Part shown: in pieces, positions 20,643 through 27,667 of the stretch
How the letters are laid out: every line of letters starts with the position of its first letter
Position numbering within the stretch: the stretch's first letter is position 1
Assembly: GCA_964425575.1 (NCBI GenBank)
Contig: CAYRMN010000017.1
Coordinates: forward strand, 1-29,210
Source of the DNA: CAYRMN01 sp964425575
GTDB lineage: Bacteria > Patescibacteriota > Patescibacteriia > 2-12-FULL-60-25
DNA: 29,210 nucleotides
Reading direction: 5' to 3'
The notes under the pieces: model-generated
Database searches by the model: none
Seen by the model: the letters and a program-made list of their open reading frames with translations, nothing else
What the model was told of the DNA's origin: nothing
Program-made: the position numbers and the translations under genes

Positions 20643-20900
20643 CTAAAGCTTCTTTGCCTCATCAAGATCTGCATAAGTTTGTTCTATGATTTTATCGAAA
20701 CACTCCTTACAGTATCTCTTAACCGAGCTGAAAGCGCCGCCCAACTTAGGAATACCAAAACAATCTTGGCCAATAAAAATATCATCGTTACATCGGTTAC
20801 AAGAACTTTTCTTTTCGACTAGAACTTTCTTTGGGCGGCCATTTGTAGAGCCGATAAGAGAAGGTGTCTTTCCTTTAGGATTGGGATTTTTCATATTCAT
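20643..20900 (-). CDS. Small zinc-ribbon protein of the defence operon
   Basis: 85 residues from the ATG at 20900 (MNMKNPNPKG). The initiator region carries the ATGAATATGA motif and overlaps the end of the helicase gene by 26 bases. A basic AT-hook-like element (TNGRPKKVLVEKK, about 19-31) precedes two CxxC knuckles, CNRC (34-37) and CKEC (64-67), spaced as in a treble-clef or zinc-ribbon fold. A short acidic helix ends it. It probably binds nucleic acid with a structural zinc. No known CBASS accessory protein matches, so its role here is open: cofactor of the helicase, regulator, or phage sensor. Confidence 0.65.
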   Translation of the reverse strand: MNMKNPNPKGKTPSLIGSTNGRPKKVLVEKKSSCNRCNDDIFIGQDCFGIPKLGGAFSSVKRYCKECFDKIIEQTYADLDEAKKL

Positions 20901-22929
20901 TCTTCGCAGCATGAAGACGGCGAACAAGCAGTTGAGTTATCTCTTCAAGAGAATCAATGACCGACTTAAACTCTTCCGATGAACACGTATCGCGTTCTTT
21001 ACCAAGACGCTTATTAATCTCGTGATTCACCATTGTGATGGCTGCAATGAGGTTGTTTCGCCCAGTAAGACCAAGAGACGTCCATTTATATGGAATCTCT
21101 CGACCTATCGGTTGAAGGCCAACGTTATTAAGAAGAATCTTGGCTATACGACTGCCGTGTTCATTAATACGCTTACGCAACTCTTCGAGTTCTCTCTGAG
21201 GTTGAACAGGCGCGTTTTCAGCGGCTGGCTTACGTCTCATAGCGCCGGGCTTGGATTGTCGAACGAGTTCCTCAGCCTTAGACGGATCTAAACCAAGGAG
21301 CTTCATTCGATCCTGAAGATCAGCGATGATGTGCTGATCATCAATAGAGGTGAAATCTTCCTCCCAGAGACTATCTACAATTTCGCCGCTTACTACCACT
21401 CGGTTCTCTCTACTGGAAAGACGTGTTTCACCGCTTAACACACGAGTGGGTAATTCAGGATCAGCACCCCCGATCACATCCTCCCAAAATGCTTCATCAT
21501 CTTTCTCGAACTGTTTAAATTCTTTCAAACGAACATCCAGATTCATTCCATAGTGTGTAACAATATGTCCCATGTTATCTGGATGCGTAGGATCATTTTG
21601 TACGATCACACGCATAATACGGCCAATGAACTGAATGTACGGCGATAAGGTACGAAATGGTCGAAAAATTGCGGCAACACTAAGATGCGGGTGATCAAAT
21701 CCCTCTCCCAACATCTGAACCTGAATAATGCAGTCGAGAGTACCGTTTTTTAGATCGGCAATAACTTTCTCCTGATCCTCCTCTTTCTGCTTGCTGTGAA
21801 TAATCTCCGCCGTGTAACCACGCTCTGAGTATAGAGAACGGATATCTCGGGCATGATTAATCGAACAAGCGACTGCAATCAATTGATGCTTTGTTCCAGT
21901 CTGTCGGAGCTCTTCCAGCTTCGCAAGGCTCGCATCGACGATATGCTTATTACAAAGAGGAGCGAGTGCGACACCCCGGCTGAACCAATCCTCCTCTTTC
22001 ATTTTCTCAATTTCATCTTGAGTGTACTTACGCCCCCCATCATCCTTATAGCTGAGTTCAATTTCTGTTGGAGCAACGTAGCTAGCTTTAAGGCGCTTGA
22101 TATACCCTTTTAAGGTTGCACTACGAAACGAATAGCGATACACGAGCTCCCCATCTATTTCTTGCCTGTCACTCCGAAAAGGAGTTGCGGTCATGTGAAC
22201 TATTTTCGCCGATGGGAAATGCTCAAGAACTTTTTTCCAACTGTCTGCGGCGCTATGATGAGCTTCATCAATAATGATCATGTCAAAAAAATCCACTGGG
22301 AATTGGTGGAGCCATTTTTCAACATTTGTGGCTAACTGCTGGATGTTTGTAATTACGACATGACACTTGGTAGCCACGGTCAAGTTTCCAGTATCCAAAG
22401 TGCAAGCGAGAGGGCCGAACATCATTTGAATATCCGAGAGGACCCTTGCTTTACGCCAAAAGCATTTTGGTCGATTCGTAATGTCCATTGCCTCGTAGAG
22501 CCCATCTTTGATCGTGATGTTTGGAGCGATCACCAAAACTCGCCCCTGCGATACTCCTAATGGGAGGATTGCAGCTAGACCTGACTTACCGCAACCCACA
22601 GGAATTTGTATGATAGCCTTGTTCTTGCCAGCACGAAAAAACTCGAAAACCCGAAGGTACGCTTCGCGTTGCGGCTCACGCAAGCTCATATTCATCTCGA
22701 TGTTCGCATCGAGGTTCAGAAAAAACATCTCTATTGGCTGATTTGCTCGAAGCCAAGCATCTAACTGGGCTTTCTCAAACAGCCATTTTTTACCGATTTT
22801 ACTGGCTGGAATACGCCCTTCTCTGGCTAATCCGTACACGATGGTCTTGCCGCTACCAACATACTTTGCCGCCTCCTCAAGGGAAAGCCACCTTTGTTTT
22901 TCATCATCCGTCAAATATTCTATAGGCAT
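20875..22929 (-). CDS. Excisionase-type HTH fused to SF2 DEAH-box helicase
   Basis: 684 residues. Residues 13-61 form a MerR-like HTH_17 domain (WLSLEEAAKYVGSGKTIVYG, then LAREGRIPASKIGKKWLFEK and AQLDAWL). From about 82 an SF2 helicase of the type I restriction/RAD25-like group follows: Walker A VGCGKSG (Lys115), DEAH at 221-224, TAT at 247-249, the second RecA lobe, and motif VI QFIGRIMRV (Arg437 and Arg440). The C-terminal 200 residues are helical and charged, with no nuclease motif. The linker between domains carries ATGAATATGA at residue 79, a motif that elsewhere in the element marks start codons, so a shorter helicase-only product is possible. It leads the CBASS operon. Roles as a DNA-damage or phage-DNA sensor and autoregulator are inference. 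Confidence 0.85.
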   Translation of the reverse strand: MPIEYLTDDEKQRWLSLEEAAKYVGSGKTIVYGLAREGRIPASKIGKKWLFEKAQLDAWLRANQPIEMFFLNLDANIEMNMSLREPQREAYLRVFEFFRAGKNKAIIQIPVGCGKSGLAAILPLGVSQGRVLVIAPNITIKDGLYEAMDITNRPKCFWRKARVLSDIQMMFGPLACTLDTGNLTVATKCHVVITNIQQLATNVEKWLHQFPVDFFDMIIIDEAHHSAADSWKKVLEHFPSAKIVHMTATPFRSDRQEIDGELVYRYSFRSATLKGYIKRLKASYVAPTEIELSYKDDGGRKYTQDEIEKMKEEDWFSRGVALAPLCNKHIVDASLAKLEELRQTGTKHQLIAVACSINHARDIRSLYSERGYTAEIIHSKQKEEDQEKVIADLKNGTLDCIIQVQMLGEGFDHPHLSVAAIFRPFRTLSPYIQFIGRIMRVIVQNDPTHPDNMGHIVTHYGMNLDVRLKEFKQFEKDDEAFWEDVIGGADPELPTRVLSGETRLSSRENRVVVSGEIVDSLWEEDFTSIDDQHIIADLQDRMKLLGLDPSKAEELVRQSKPGAMRRKPAAENAPVQPQRELEELRKRINEHGSRIAKILLNNVGLQPIGREIPYKWTSLGLTGRNNLIAAITMVNHEINKRLGKERDTCSSEEFKSVIDSLEEITQLLVRRLHAAKNEYEKSQS

Positions 22930-22968
22930 ATGATATCAAATGATAGCATATGACAGATTGTGTGGCAA
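22927..22968 (-). promoter_or_regulatory. Promoter and operator of the defence operon
   Basis: Leftward TTGCCA (22968-22963), 17-base spacer, TATCAT (22945-22940). The mRNA would begin four or five bases before the ATG at 22929. CATATGATA (22927-22935) and TAGCATATG (22944-22952) form an inverted repeat with eight of nine matches that covers the -10 and the start codon. A protein bound there would block transcription. Confidence 0.6.
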
Positions 22969-23027
22969 ATCTCAAGATATGAGCTCACGCAGAGTTTTTT
23001 GAATCGTGCATTTCCATCGTTCAAATC

Positions 23028-23058
23028 AAAAACAGGGCTCTATAGTTGCCCTGTTTTT
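23028..23058. terminator. Bidirectional terminator at the right end of the element
   Basis: AAAAACAGGGC (23028-23038) and GCCCTGTTTTT (23048-23058) form a perfect 11-bp stem with T-runs on both strands. It should insulate the defence operon from transcription entering from the right. Confidence 0.75.
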
Positions 23059-23082
23059 GTGATCCTCTCTATCTCCCAAGCG

Positions 23083-23170
23083 TTGGCCGCCTGTTGTCCA
23101 CGAAATAGAGAAAGGTAGGAAAATGTGAGAAAAGATAGTGAAGAATAAGAATCGCACTATTTCTCTCAAC
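23083..23170 (+). repeat. 88-bp right-end repeat of the element, copy 1
   Basis: By my alignment about 73 of 88 positions match the segment at 23353-23440, with no gaps. It lies 50 bases inside the right attachment core. It may carry integrase or excisionase arm-binding sites. Confidence 0.7.
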
Positions 23171-23220
23171 ACTGCTGAATTTTGCTTATCTTAGCTTCAT
23201 ATTTGATGTGTCTGTTCCTC

Positions 23221-23247
23221 GGTTCGAGTCCTCTCCTGAGCACCAAC
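23221..23247. repeat. Attachment core, right copy (attR)
   Basis: 27 bases identical to 14152-14178. Only the tRNA 3' segment is present; there is no second tRNA gene. The element's TGA at 23197-23199 lies seven codons beyond the core in the integrase frame. Confidence 0.92.
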
Positions 23248-23352
23248 ATTAATCTCCGAGAAACCCTCGGAGATTTTTGTTGTATTAAGCACAGGACTAG
23301 ACTTTATGGGGATGAGTTTATAGGGTAGTTTTTTGATCTGATTTTGGATGGA
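23248..23352 (-). pseudogene. Remnant of a second integrase gene (3' tail only)
   Basis: Bases just past attR resemble those just past attL: GGACTAGACTT is shared, and the frame reads PIKSSPVLNTTKISEGFSEI-NVGAQERTRT against PVKSSPLLNKAKSPSIIDED-SVGAQERTRT in the intact integrase. This is the C-terminal tail of a related integrase in the same orientation, joined directly to an 88-bp right-end repeat. The catalytic part is gone. It is the scar of an older element that used the same tRNA and lost its interior. Confidence 0.7.
23251..23279 (+). terminator. Displaced terminator after attR
   Basis: AATCTCCGAG (23251-23260), loop AAACC, CTCGGAGATT (23266-23275), then TTTG. It would have ended tRNA-Leu before the present element inserted. 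Confidence 0.7.
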
Positions 23353-23440
23353 TTGGCCACCTGTTGTCCATGAAATAGAGAAAGATGAGAAAATGCGAGA
23401 AAAGATAGTGAGATGTAGGAAGCTCATTATTTCGCTCAAC
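23353..23440 (+). repeat. 88-bp right-end repeat, copy 2
   Basis: Same length as the copy at 23083-23170, beginning TTGGCCacCTGTTGTCCA and ending CTCAAC. Here it follows the integrase remnant. No attachment core follows it, so the outer end of the old element is lost or lies further right. Confidence 0.7.
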
Positions 23441-23503
23441 GTCGTATAATTTTCCTTTTATCAAGGAAGAGAAGCAATGTACTCTGATTCGTAGAGAATG
23501 ATG

Positions 23504-23532
23504 TTGCATATATACCCCCTAGGGGGTATTAT
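23504..23532 (+). promoter_or_regulatory. csoR operon promoter with CsoR operator
   Basis: TTGCAT (23504-23509), 17-base spacer, TATTAT (23527-23532). The spacer and -10 contain the perfect 18-bp palindrome ATACCCCCTAGGGGGTAT (23512-23529), the G-tract type bound by CsoR repressors. The transcript would begin about three bases before the ATG at 23542. Cu(I) binding to CsoR should release the site. Confidence 0.82.
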
Positions 23533-23541
23533 AGTTTTTGT

Positions 23542-23805
23542 ATGCATCAAGACAACCATAAACTCATTCGTCGGTTGAAGATTATTGAAGGCCAAGTTCG
23601 GGGTCTACAAGACATGATCTTGAAAGACACATACTGTATCAATGTCATTACGCAGACCTCAGCCGTGAAGCAAGCGCTCTCTAATATTGAAGATGTGTTG
23701 CTTGAGAGTCATCTCTCGCATTGTGCCTTGAATCAAATTAAAAGCGGCAACGAGAAGAAGGCGATTGGGGAAATTTTAAAAGTGTATCAGTTAAAACGAA
23801 AATAA
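23542..23805 (+). CDS. csoR: Copper-sensing transcriptional repressor CsoR
   Basis: 87 residues of the all-helical CsoR/RcnR family. The Cu(I) ligands Cys32, His57 and Cys61 have exactly the spacing of the Cys-His-Cys set of characterised CsoR proteins (25 then 4 residues), which favours copper over nickel (RcnR) or persulfide sensing (CstR). The N-terminal helix HKLIRRLKIIEGQVRGLQDM is the family's DNA-contact and dimer segment. It autoregulates through the palindrome just upstream and controls the four genes that follow. The next gene begins one base after its stop. Confidence 0.92.
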   Translation: MHQDNHKLIRRLKIIEGQVRGLQDMILKDTYCINVITQTSAVKQALSNIEDVLLESHLSHCALNQIKSGNEKKAIGEILKVYQLKRK

Positions 23806-23806
23806 T

Positions 23807-24367
23807 ATGAAGATATCAATCTATTTGGCGTTGGGATTGATGATTGTGAGTGCGATAGGTGGAGTTAGTTTTGGGTATTATCTCACACCTGAATATCAAG
23901 GCTCTATGTATGAAAAAACGACCATGAGTCTTGGCGTAGCAGATAAACTGTTGGATTTGAGATATATGAATGCCATGATACGTCATCATCGCGGGGCCAT
24001 GCTATTAGCGGATCAACTTGCGAAAAATACGTCAAGACCAGAGATGAAGACATTGGCACAAGCAATTTTAAATGATGAGCCGAAGGCGATCGCTGAGCTA
24101 TATACCTGGAAAAAGGATTGGTACGGAGATACGAAAACTGTTCGTGATCCGATTGTGGCGCAGCTTGGGTCAGCAGATGAAACATTTGATCTTCGTTTCC
24201 TCAACGCCATCATTGCGCATCATGAGGCGGGTATTGTGATGACAAAAGAAGTACGGCAAAAATCGACTCGGGCACAGATCCTCAATAATGCTGATGCGGT
24301 TGAAGCTTTTTTAACGAATGGATTAAAAACATTGAAAGAGCTTAGAAGCAATTGGTATAACATCTAA
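23807..24367 (+). CDS. DUF305 copper-binding membrane-anchored protein
   Basis: 186 residues. An N-terminal hydrophobic segment (about 4-23) acts as signal or anchor. Two tandem DUF305 half-domains follow: DLRYMNAMIRHHRGAMLLAD (His60 and His61) and DLRFLNAIIAHHEAGIVMTK (His138 and His139). DUF305 forms a ferritin-like four-helix bundle, and relatives such as CopM bind Cu(I)/Cu(II) outside the cytoplasm. Placed between csoR and copA, it probably sequesters copper at the outer face of the membrane. Coupled to csoR by a one-base gap. Confidence 0.85.
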   Translation: MKISIYLALGLMIVSAIGGVSFGYYLTPEYQGSMYEKTTMSLGVADKLLDLRYMNAMIRHHRGAMLLADQLAKNTSRPEMKTLAQAILNDEPKAIAELYTWKKDWYGDTKTVRDPIVAQLGSADETFDLRFLNAIIAHHEAGIVMTKEVRQKSTRAQILNNADAVEAFLTNGLKTLKELRSNWYNI

Positions 24368-24372
24368 CGTGT

Positions 24373-26631
24373 ATGGCGACGCAAATTCTAAAAATCAAAG
24401 GCATGCACTGCGCAAGCTGCGCATCGATCATTACCAAGAAGCTCTCGGCGTTAGAACATGTTCATTCCGCGTCAGTTAATTATGGAACTGAAAGCGTTAA
24501 GATCGATTTTGAGCATGAGAACATATCTATTGATGAGATGAATCGAGCCATTGAAACGCTTGGATATTCACTTATTTCATCTGAAAAGCGTGAAACGGGC
24601 AGTGATGATAGTGGGTCCATGAAAGAGGATGAATTACGCGATCAACGACAGAAGACGGAATTTGTCCTTCCTATTGCGCTCGGCGTGTTTTCGCTGATGA
24701 TATGGGATATTTTGGCAAAATCGACCCTATGGATGCCAAGCCTGTCTATCCCCATGGATCTTTTGAATATCATACTCCTCATGCTTGCAACGGTGGTGTT
24801 GTTTTGGATTGGGAGGCCCTATGTACTTGGAGTGATTAGATTTGCCCGTTATGGGGCTGCCAATATGGATACACTTATTGGTATCGGTACGCTCGTTGCG
24901 TATGTCTATAGTTTGTTTATCACGTTATTTCCCTTTATCGGCAGGATACTTGGACTCCCTGAATATACGTATTTTGATGTCACGATCGTGGTGATTGGGT
25001 TTATTACCTTCGGAAAATATCTGGAAGCGAGATCGAAAAAGAAGACAGGAGACGCGATAGAAAAATTGTTAGGTCTTCAAGTCAAGACTGCGCGTGTTAT
25101 TCGTCATGGTGTAGAGAGCGATGTTTCTATCGATGACGTCGTGCATGGTGATGAGATTGTTGTGAAACCCGGCAGTAAGATTCCTGTGGATGGATGTATC
25201 ATTGAAGGCGGGTCATTTGTTGACGAATCTATGGTTACAGGTGAGCCTATTCCTGTAGAAAAAAAGAAAGGCGATACTGTGATCGCCGGAACGATCAATA
25301 CAAATGGCTCGTTTATTTTTAAGGCTACAAAAGTAGGCAAGGAAACGCTTCTGTCTCAAATCATTACAATGGTACAAGAAGCCCAGGGGAGCAAGGCACC
25401 GATCGAGGCTCTGGCCGATATGATTTCTGGAAAATTTGTCCCAATTGTTCTTCTCCTTGCGCTTCTTTCGTTGAGTATCTGGTTACTTGTTGGGAGCCAG
25501 TTTATGCCATTTTCTCAGGCACTATCGCACGGAATCCTTTCGTTTGTCAGTGTGCTCATCATCGCCTGTCCGTGCGCACTTGGTCTTGCAACCCCTACGG
25601 CTATTATTGTTGGTGTTGGAAAAGGAGCAAAAGCGGGGATTCTTATTAAAGATGCAGCTACGCTTGAGAAGCTTCATACGGTGACAACGGTGATTGTTGA
25701 TAAAACAGGAACGATGACAAAAGGAAAACCAGAACTCATTTCAACGGAAAGATGCGGAGACGTGGATGAAAAAGGAGTCATCGAACTGTTAGCCTCGCTC
25801 GAAGCGTTTAGCGAGCATCCCATTGCGCATGCAATTTTGTCATATGCAAAAGAACATGATCTTGCTCTTGAACAGGTGCAAGGATTTGAGATGATCCAGG
25901 GGAAAGGAGTAAAAGGAGAGATACGGGGGATAGCGTATTTTGCTGGGAACGCATCCATGATGATGGATCTTGGGTTGGCCTATGATCAGCAGGGGATTGA
26001 GTCACAGACAAAACAAGGAAAAACGCCAATTTTTATCGCAACGAAAAAAGCGATCGTTGGGATTGTGATGGTGGCTGATGCGTTAAAGCCAGAGGCAAAA
26101 CAAGCTGTGCAAGATCTTCATAAGCTCGGAATCAAAGTCATCATGCTGACAGGTGATGACAGACATACAGCTCAGGCTATTGCCGACCAAGTAAGCATTG
26201 ACGAGGTTGTGGCGGAAGTCCTGCCACAAGATAAGATGAATAAGGTGAAGGCATTGCAAGCGAAAGGGGAGGTGGTAGCGATGGCAGGGGATGGTGTGAA
26301 TGATGCGCCTGCGCTCGCCCAAGCAGACGTCGGCATCGCAATGGCGACTGGGACGGACGTCGCGATTGAATCCGCGGGGATTACACTGTTGAACGGTGAC
26401 ATTTCGAAACTCGCAAAAGCAATCCATCTTTCCAAGCTCACCATAAGCATGATTAAGCAAAACCTCTTTTGGGCCTTCATTTACAACATGATTGGTATTC
26501 CTCTTGCGAGCGGATTGTTTTATCCATTGTTTGGTTGGCTTTTGAATCCGATCTTTGCAGGCATCGCCATGGCTTTTTCAAGCGTATCTGTCGTGAGTAA
26601 CTCACTTCGATTGAAGACAAAAAAACTATGA
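24373..26631 (+). CDS. copA: Cu(I)-exporting P1B-type ATPase
   Basis: 752 residues. One N-terminal heavy-metal-associated domain has the metal site GMHCASC (Cys13, Cys16). Eight membrane helices are expected. The actuator carries TGEP (289-292). The transmembrane metal site is CPC (399-401), typical of Cu+-ATPases. Phosphorylation site Asp443 lies in DKTGT. SEHP (480-483) is the nucleotide-domain signature, and GDGVND lies at 639-644. All catalytic elements are present. It exports Cu(I) at the cost of ATP. A short linker with DDSGSMKEDE follows the HMA domain. Its stop codon overlaps the next start (ATGA), so translation is coupled. Confidence 0.95.
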   Translation: MATQILKIKGMHCASCASIITKKLSALEHVHSASVNYGTESVKIDFEHENISIDEMNRAIETLGYSLISSEKRETGSDDSGSMKEDELRDQRQKTEFVLPIALGVFSLMIWDILAKSTLWMPSLSIPMDLLNIILLMLATVVLFWIGRPYVLGVIRFARYGAANMDTLIGIGTLVAYVYSLFITLFPFIGRILGLPEYTYFDVTIVVIGFITFGKYLEARSKKKTGDAIEKLLGLQVKTARVIRHGVESDVSIDDVVHGDEIVVKPGSKIPVDGCIIEGGSFVDESMVTGEPIPVEKKKGDTVIAGTINTNGSFIFKATKVGKETLLSQIITMVQEAQGSKAPIEALADMISGKFVPIVLLLALLSLSIWLLVGSQFMPFSQALSHGILSFVSVLIIACPCALGLATPTAIIVGVGKGAKAGILIKDAATLEKLHTVTTVIVDKTGTMTKGKPELISTERCGDVDEKGVIELLASLEAFSEHPIAHAILSYAKEHDLALEQVQGFEMIQGKGVKGEIRGIAYFAGNASMMMDLGLAYDQQGIESQTKQGKTPIFIATKKAIVGIVMVADALKPEAKQAVQDLHKLGIKVIMLTGDDRHTAQAIADQVSIDEVVAEVLPQDKMNKVKALQAKGEVVAMAGDGVNDAPALAQADVGIAMATGTDVAIESAGITLLNGDISKLAKAIHLSKLTISMIKQNLFWAFIYNMIGIPLASGLFYPLFGWLLNPIFAGIAMAFSSVSVVSNSLRLKTKKL

Positions 26632-27653
26632 CCCCCAATCAAAAAACGTATACGTTCTACGTGAAAGGGATGCATTGCAATGCCTGCGTGCTTCTTACGG
26701 AGAGCGAGCTAAAAGAAGATCCAAACGTATCCTCGGCCATATCTCATCTTGAAACACGATCCGTCGACGTCAGTGGAGACTTTGGGGATATGTCGCCAGC
26801 AGACGTGGCTAAGAAACTGTCAGGATTGCTTTCTCAACATTCCCTTTCAATCGAAAAAGTGCCCGAGGTTGTGAATTGGGGAGAGTTTGCGATTGCTATT
26901 CCGATTGCTTTGGCTTTTGCGCTTTTATTCGTGCTGTTACAGAAGCTTGGTATTGTCAATCTCGTCAATACAGGCAGCGTTACATATGGCACGGCCTTTG
27001 CTATTGGCATCATTGCGTCACTCTCTACCTGCATGGCGGTCGTGGGAGGGCTCGTGCTCTCAATGTCCGCAACATTTGCCCGTGAGGGGGACAGCATGCG
27101 TCCACAAATGTTGTTCCATATTGGCCGAATCGCTTCATTTTTTATTCTTGGTGGTGTGATTGGAGCGGTAGGTGCTGCATTTCAACTAGGGGCGATTGGG
27201 ACATTCATTGTGGGGCTCATCATCGGCTTGGTGATGCTCGTCCTCGGGATGAATCTTCTCGATGTCGTTTATTGGACGAAGCGTCTTCAACCCTCAATGC
27301 CAGCATTCCTGTCACAACGAGCGATTCGCATTTCGAAGCTTAATCACACGTTTACTCCTGCGCTTGTCGGCATCGCAACGTTTTTTCTTCCTTGTGGCTT
27401 TACCCAGTCGATGCAGATATATGCACTATCGACGGGGAGTTTCCTGAATGGCGGATTGACCATGTTGGCGTTTGCGCTTGGAACGTTCCCTGTTTTAGCA
27501 TTGGTGAGTTTTAGTTCATTGAGTATCAAGAATAGATCCAAGTCCGGCATCTTCTTCAAAACAGCGGGTCTCATTATTATCATGTTTGCGATGTTCAATA
27601 TCCTGAACAGCCTTGTGGCCATCGGTTGGATTCAGCCCGTCTTCAATTTTTGA
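26628..27653 (+). CDS. HMA domain fused to TauE/SafE-like (UreH_2) membrane protein
   Basis: 341 residues. An N-terminal heavy-metal-associated domain with GMHCNAC (Cys17, Cys20) precedes about six membrane helices of the sulfite-exporter/UreH_2 type, distantly like DsbD/CcdA. A conserved-looking ATFFLPCGFTQSMQIYAL segment places Cys and Met in a helix, and SLSTCMAVVGG provides another Cys. Such HMA-TauE fusions recur beside copA and are thought to take part in copper handling or in delivering copper or reductant across the membrane. The exact transport role is unknown. Its start overlaps the copA stop by four bases. Confidence 0.82.
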   Translation: MTPNQKTYTFYVKGMHCNACVLLTESELKEDPNVSSAISHLETRSVDVSGDFGDMSPADVAKKLSGLLSQHSLSIEKVPEVVNWGEFAIAIPIALAFALLFVLLQKLGIVNLVNTGSVTYGTAFAIGIIASLSTCMAVVGGLVLSMSATFAREGDSMRPQMLFHIGRIASFFILGGVIGAVGAAFQLGAIGTFIVGLIIGLVMLVLGMNLLDVVYWTKRLQPSMPAFLSQRAIRISKLNHTFTPALVGIATFFLPCGFTQSMQIYALSTGSFLNGGLTMLAFALGTFPVLALVSFSSLSIKNRSKSGIFFKTAGLIIIMFAMFNILNSLVAIGWIQPVFNF

Positions 27654-27667
27654 TCCTTAAACATGTT

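Larger units (their letters stand above)
14152..23247. mobile_element. Integrative element in tRNA-Leu, candidate phage satellite
   Basis: A 27-bp perfect direct repeat (14152-14178 and 23221-23247) spans the T-arm and acceptor 3' strand of tRNA-Leu; one unit is 9,069 bp. The element starts with a tyrosine recombinase pointing out through the tRNA. Then come an excisionase-like gene, a replication-initiator-like gene and two further genes, all leftward. A divergent control region with a nested hairpin follows, then a membrane protein, a TerS-like gene, and a leftward defence operon (HTH-helicase, zinc protein, CD-NTase, S-4TM). No capsid, tail, portal, relaxase or type IV secretion gene is present. 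This content is close to that of phage satellites (int, xis, rep, terS and cargo); an integrative mobilizable island is the alternative. Confidence 0.88.

Noticed and set aside
23221..23247. Second tRNA-Leu gene at the right end
   Set aside because: Only the 3' 25 bases of the tRNA plus two flanking bases are present; no D or anticodon arm.
23197..23439. Leftward 80-codon frame as a real gene
   Set aside because: It joins the integrase remnant, the attachment core and the element's right end. It is explained as a scar, not an independent gene.
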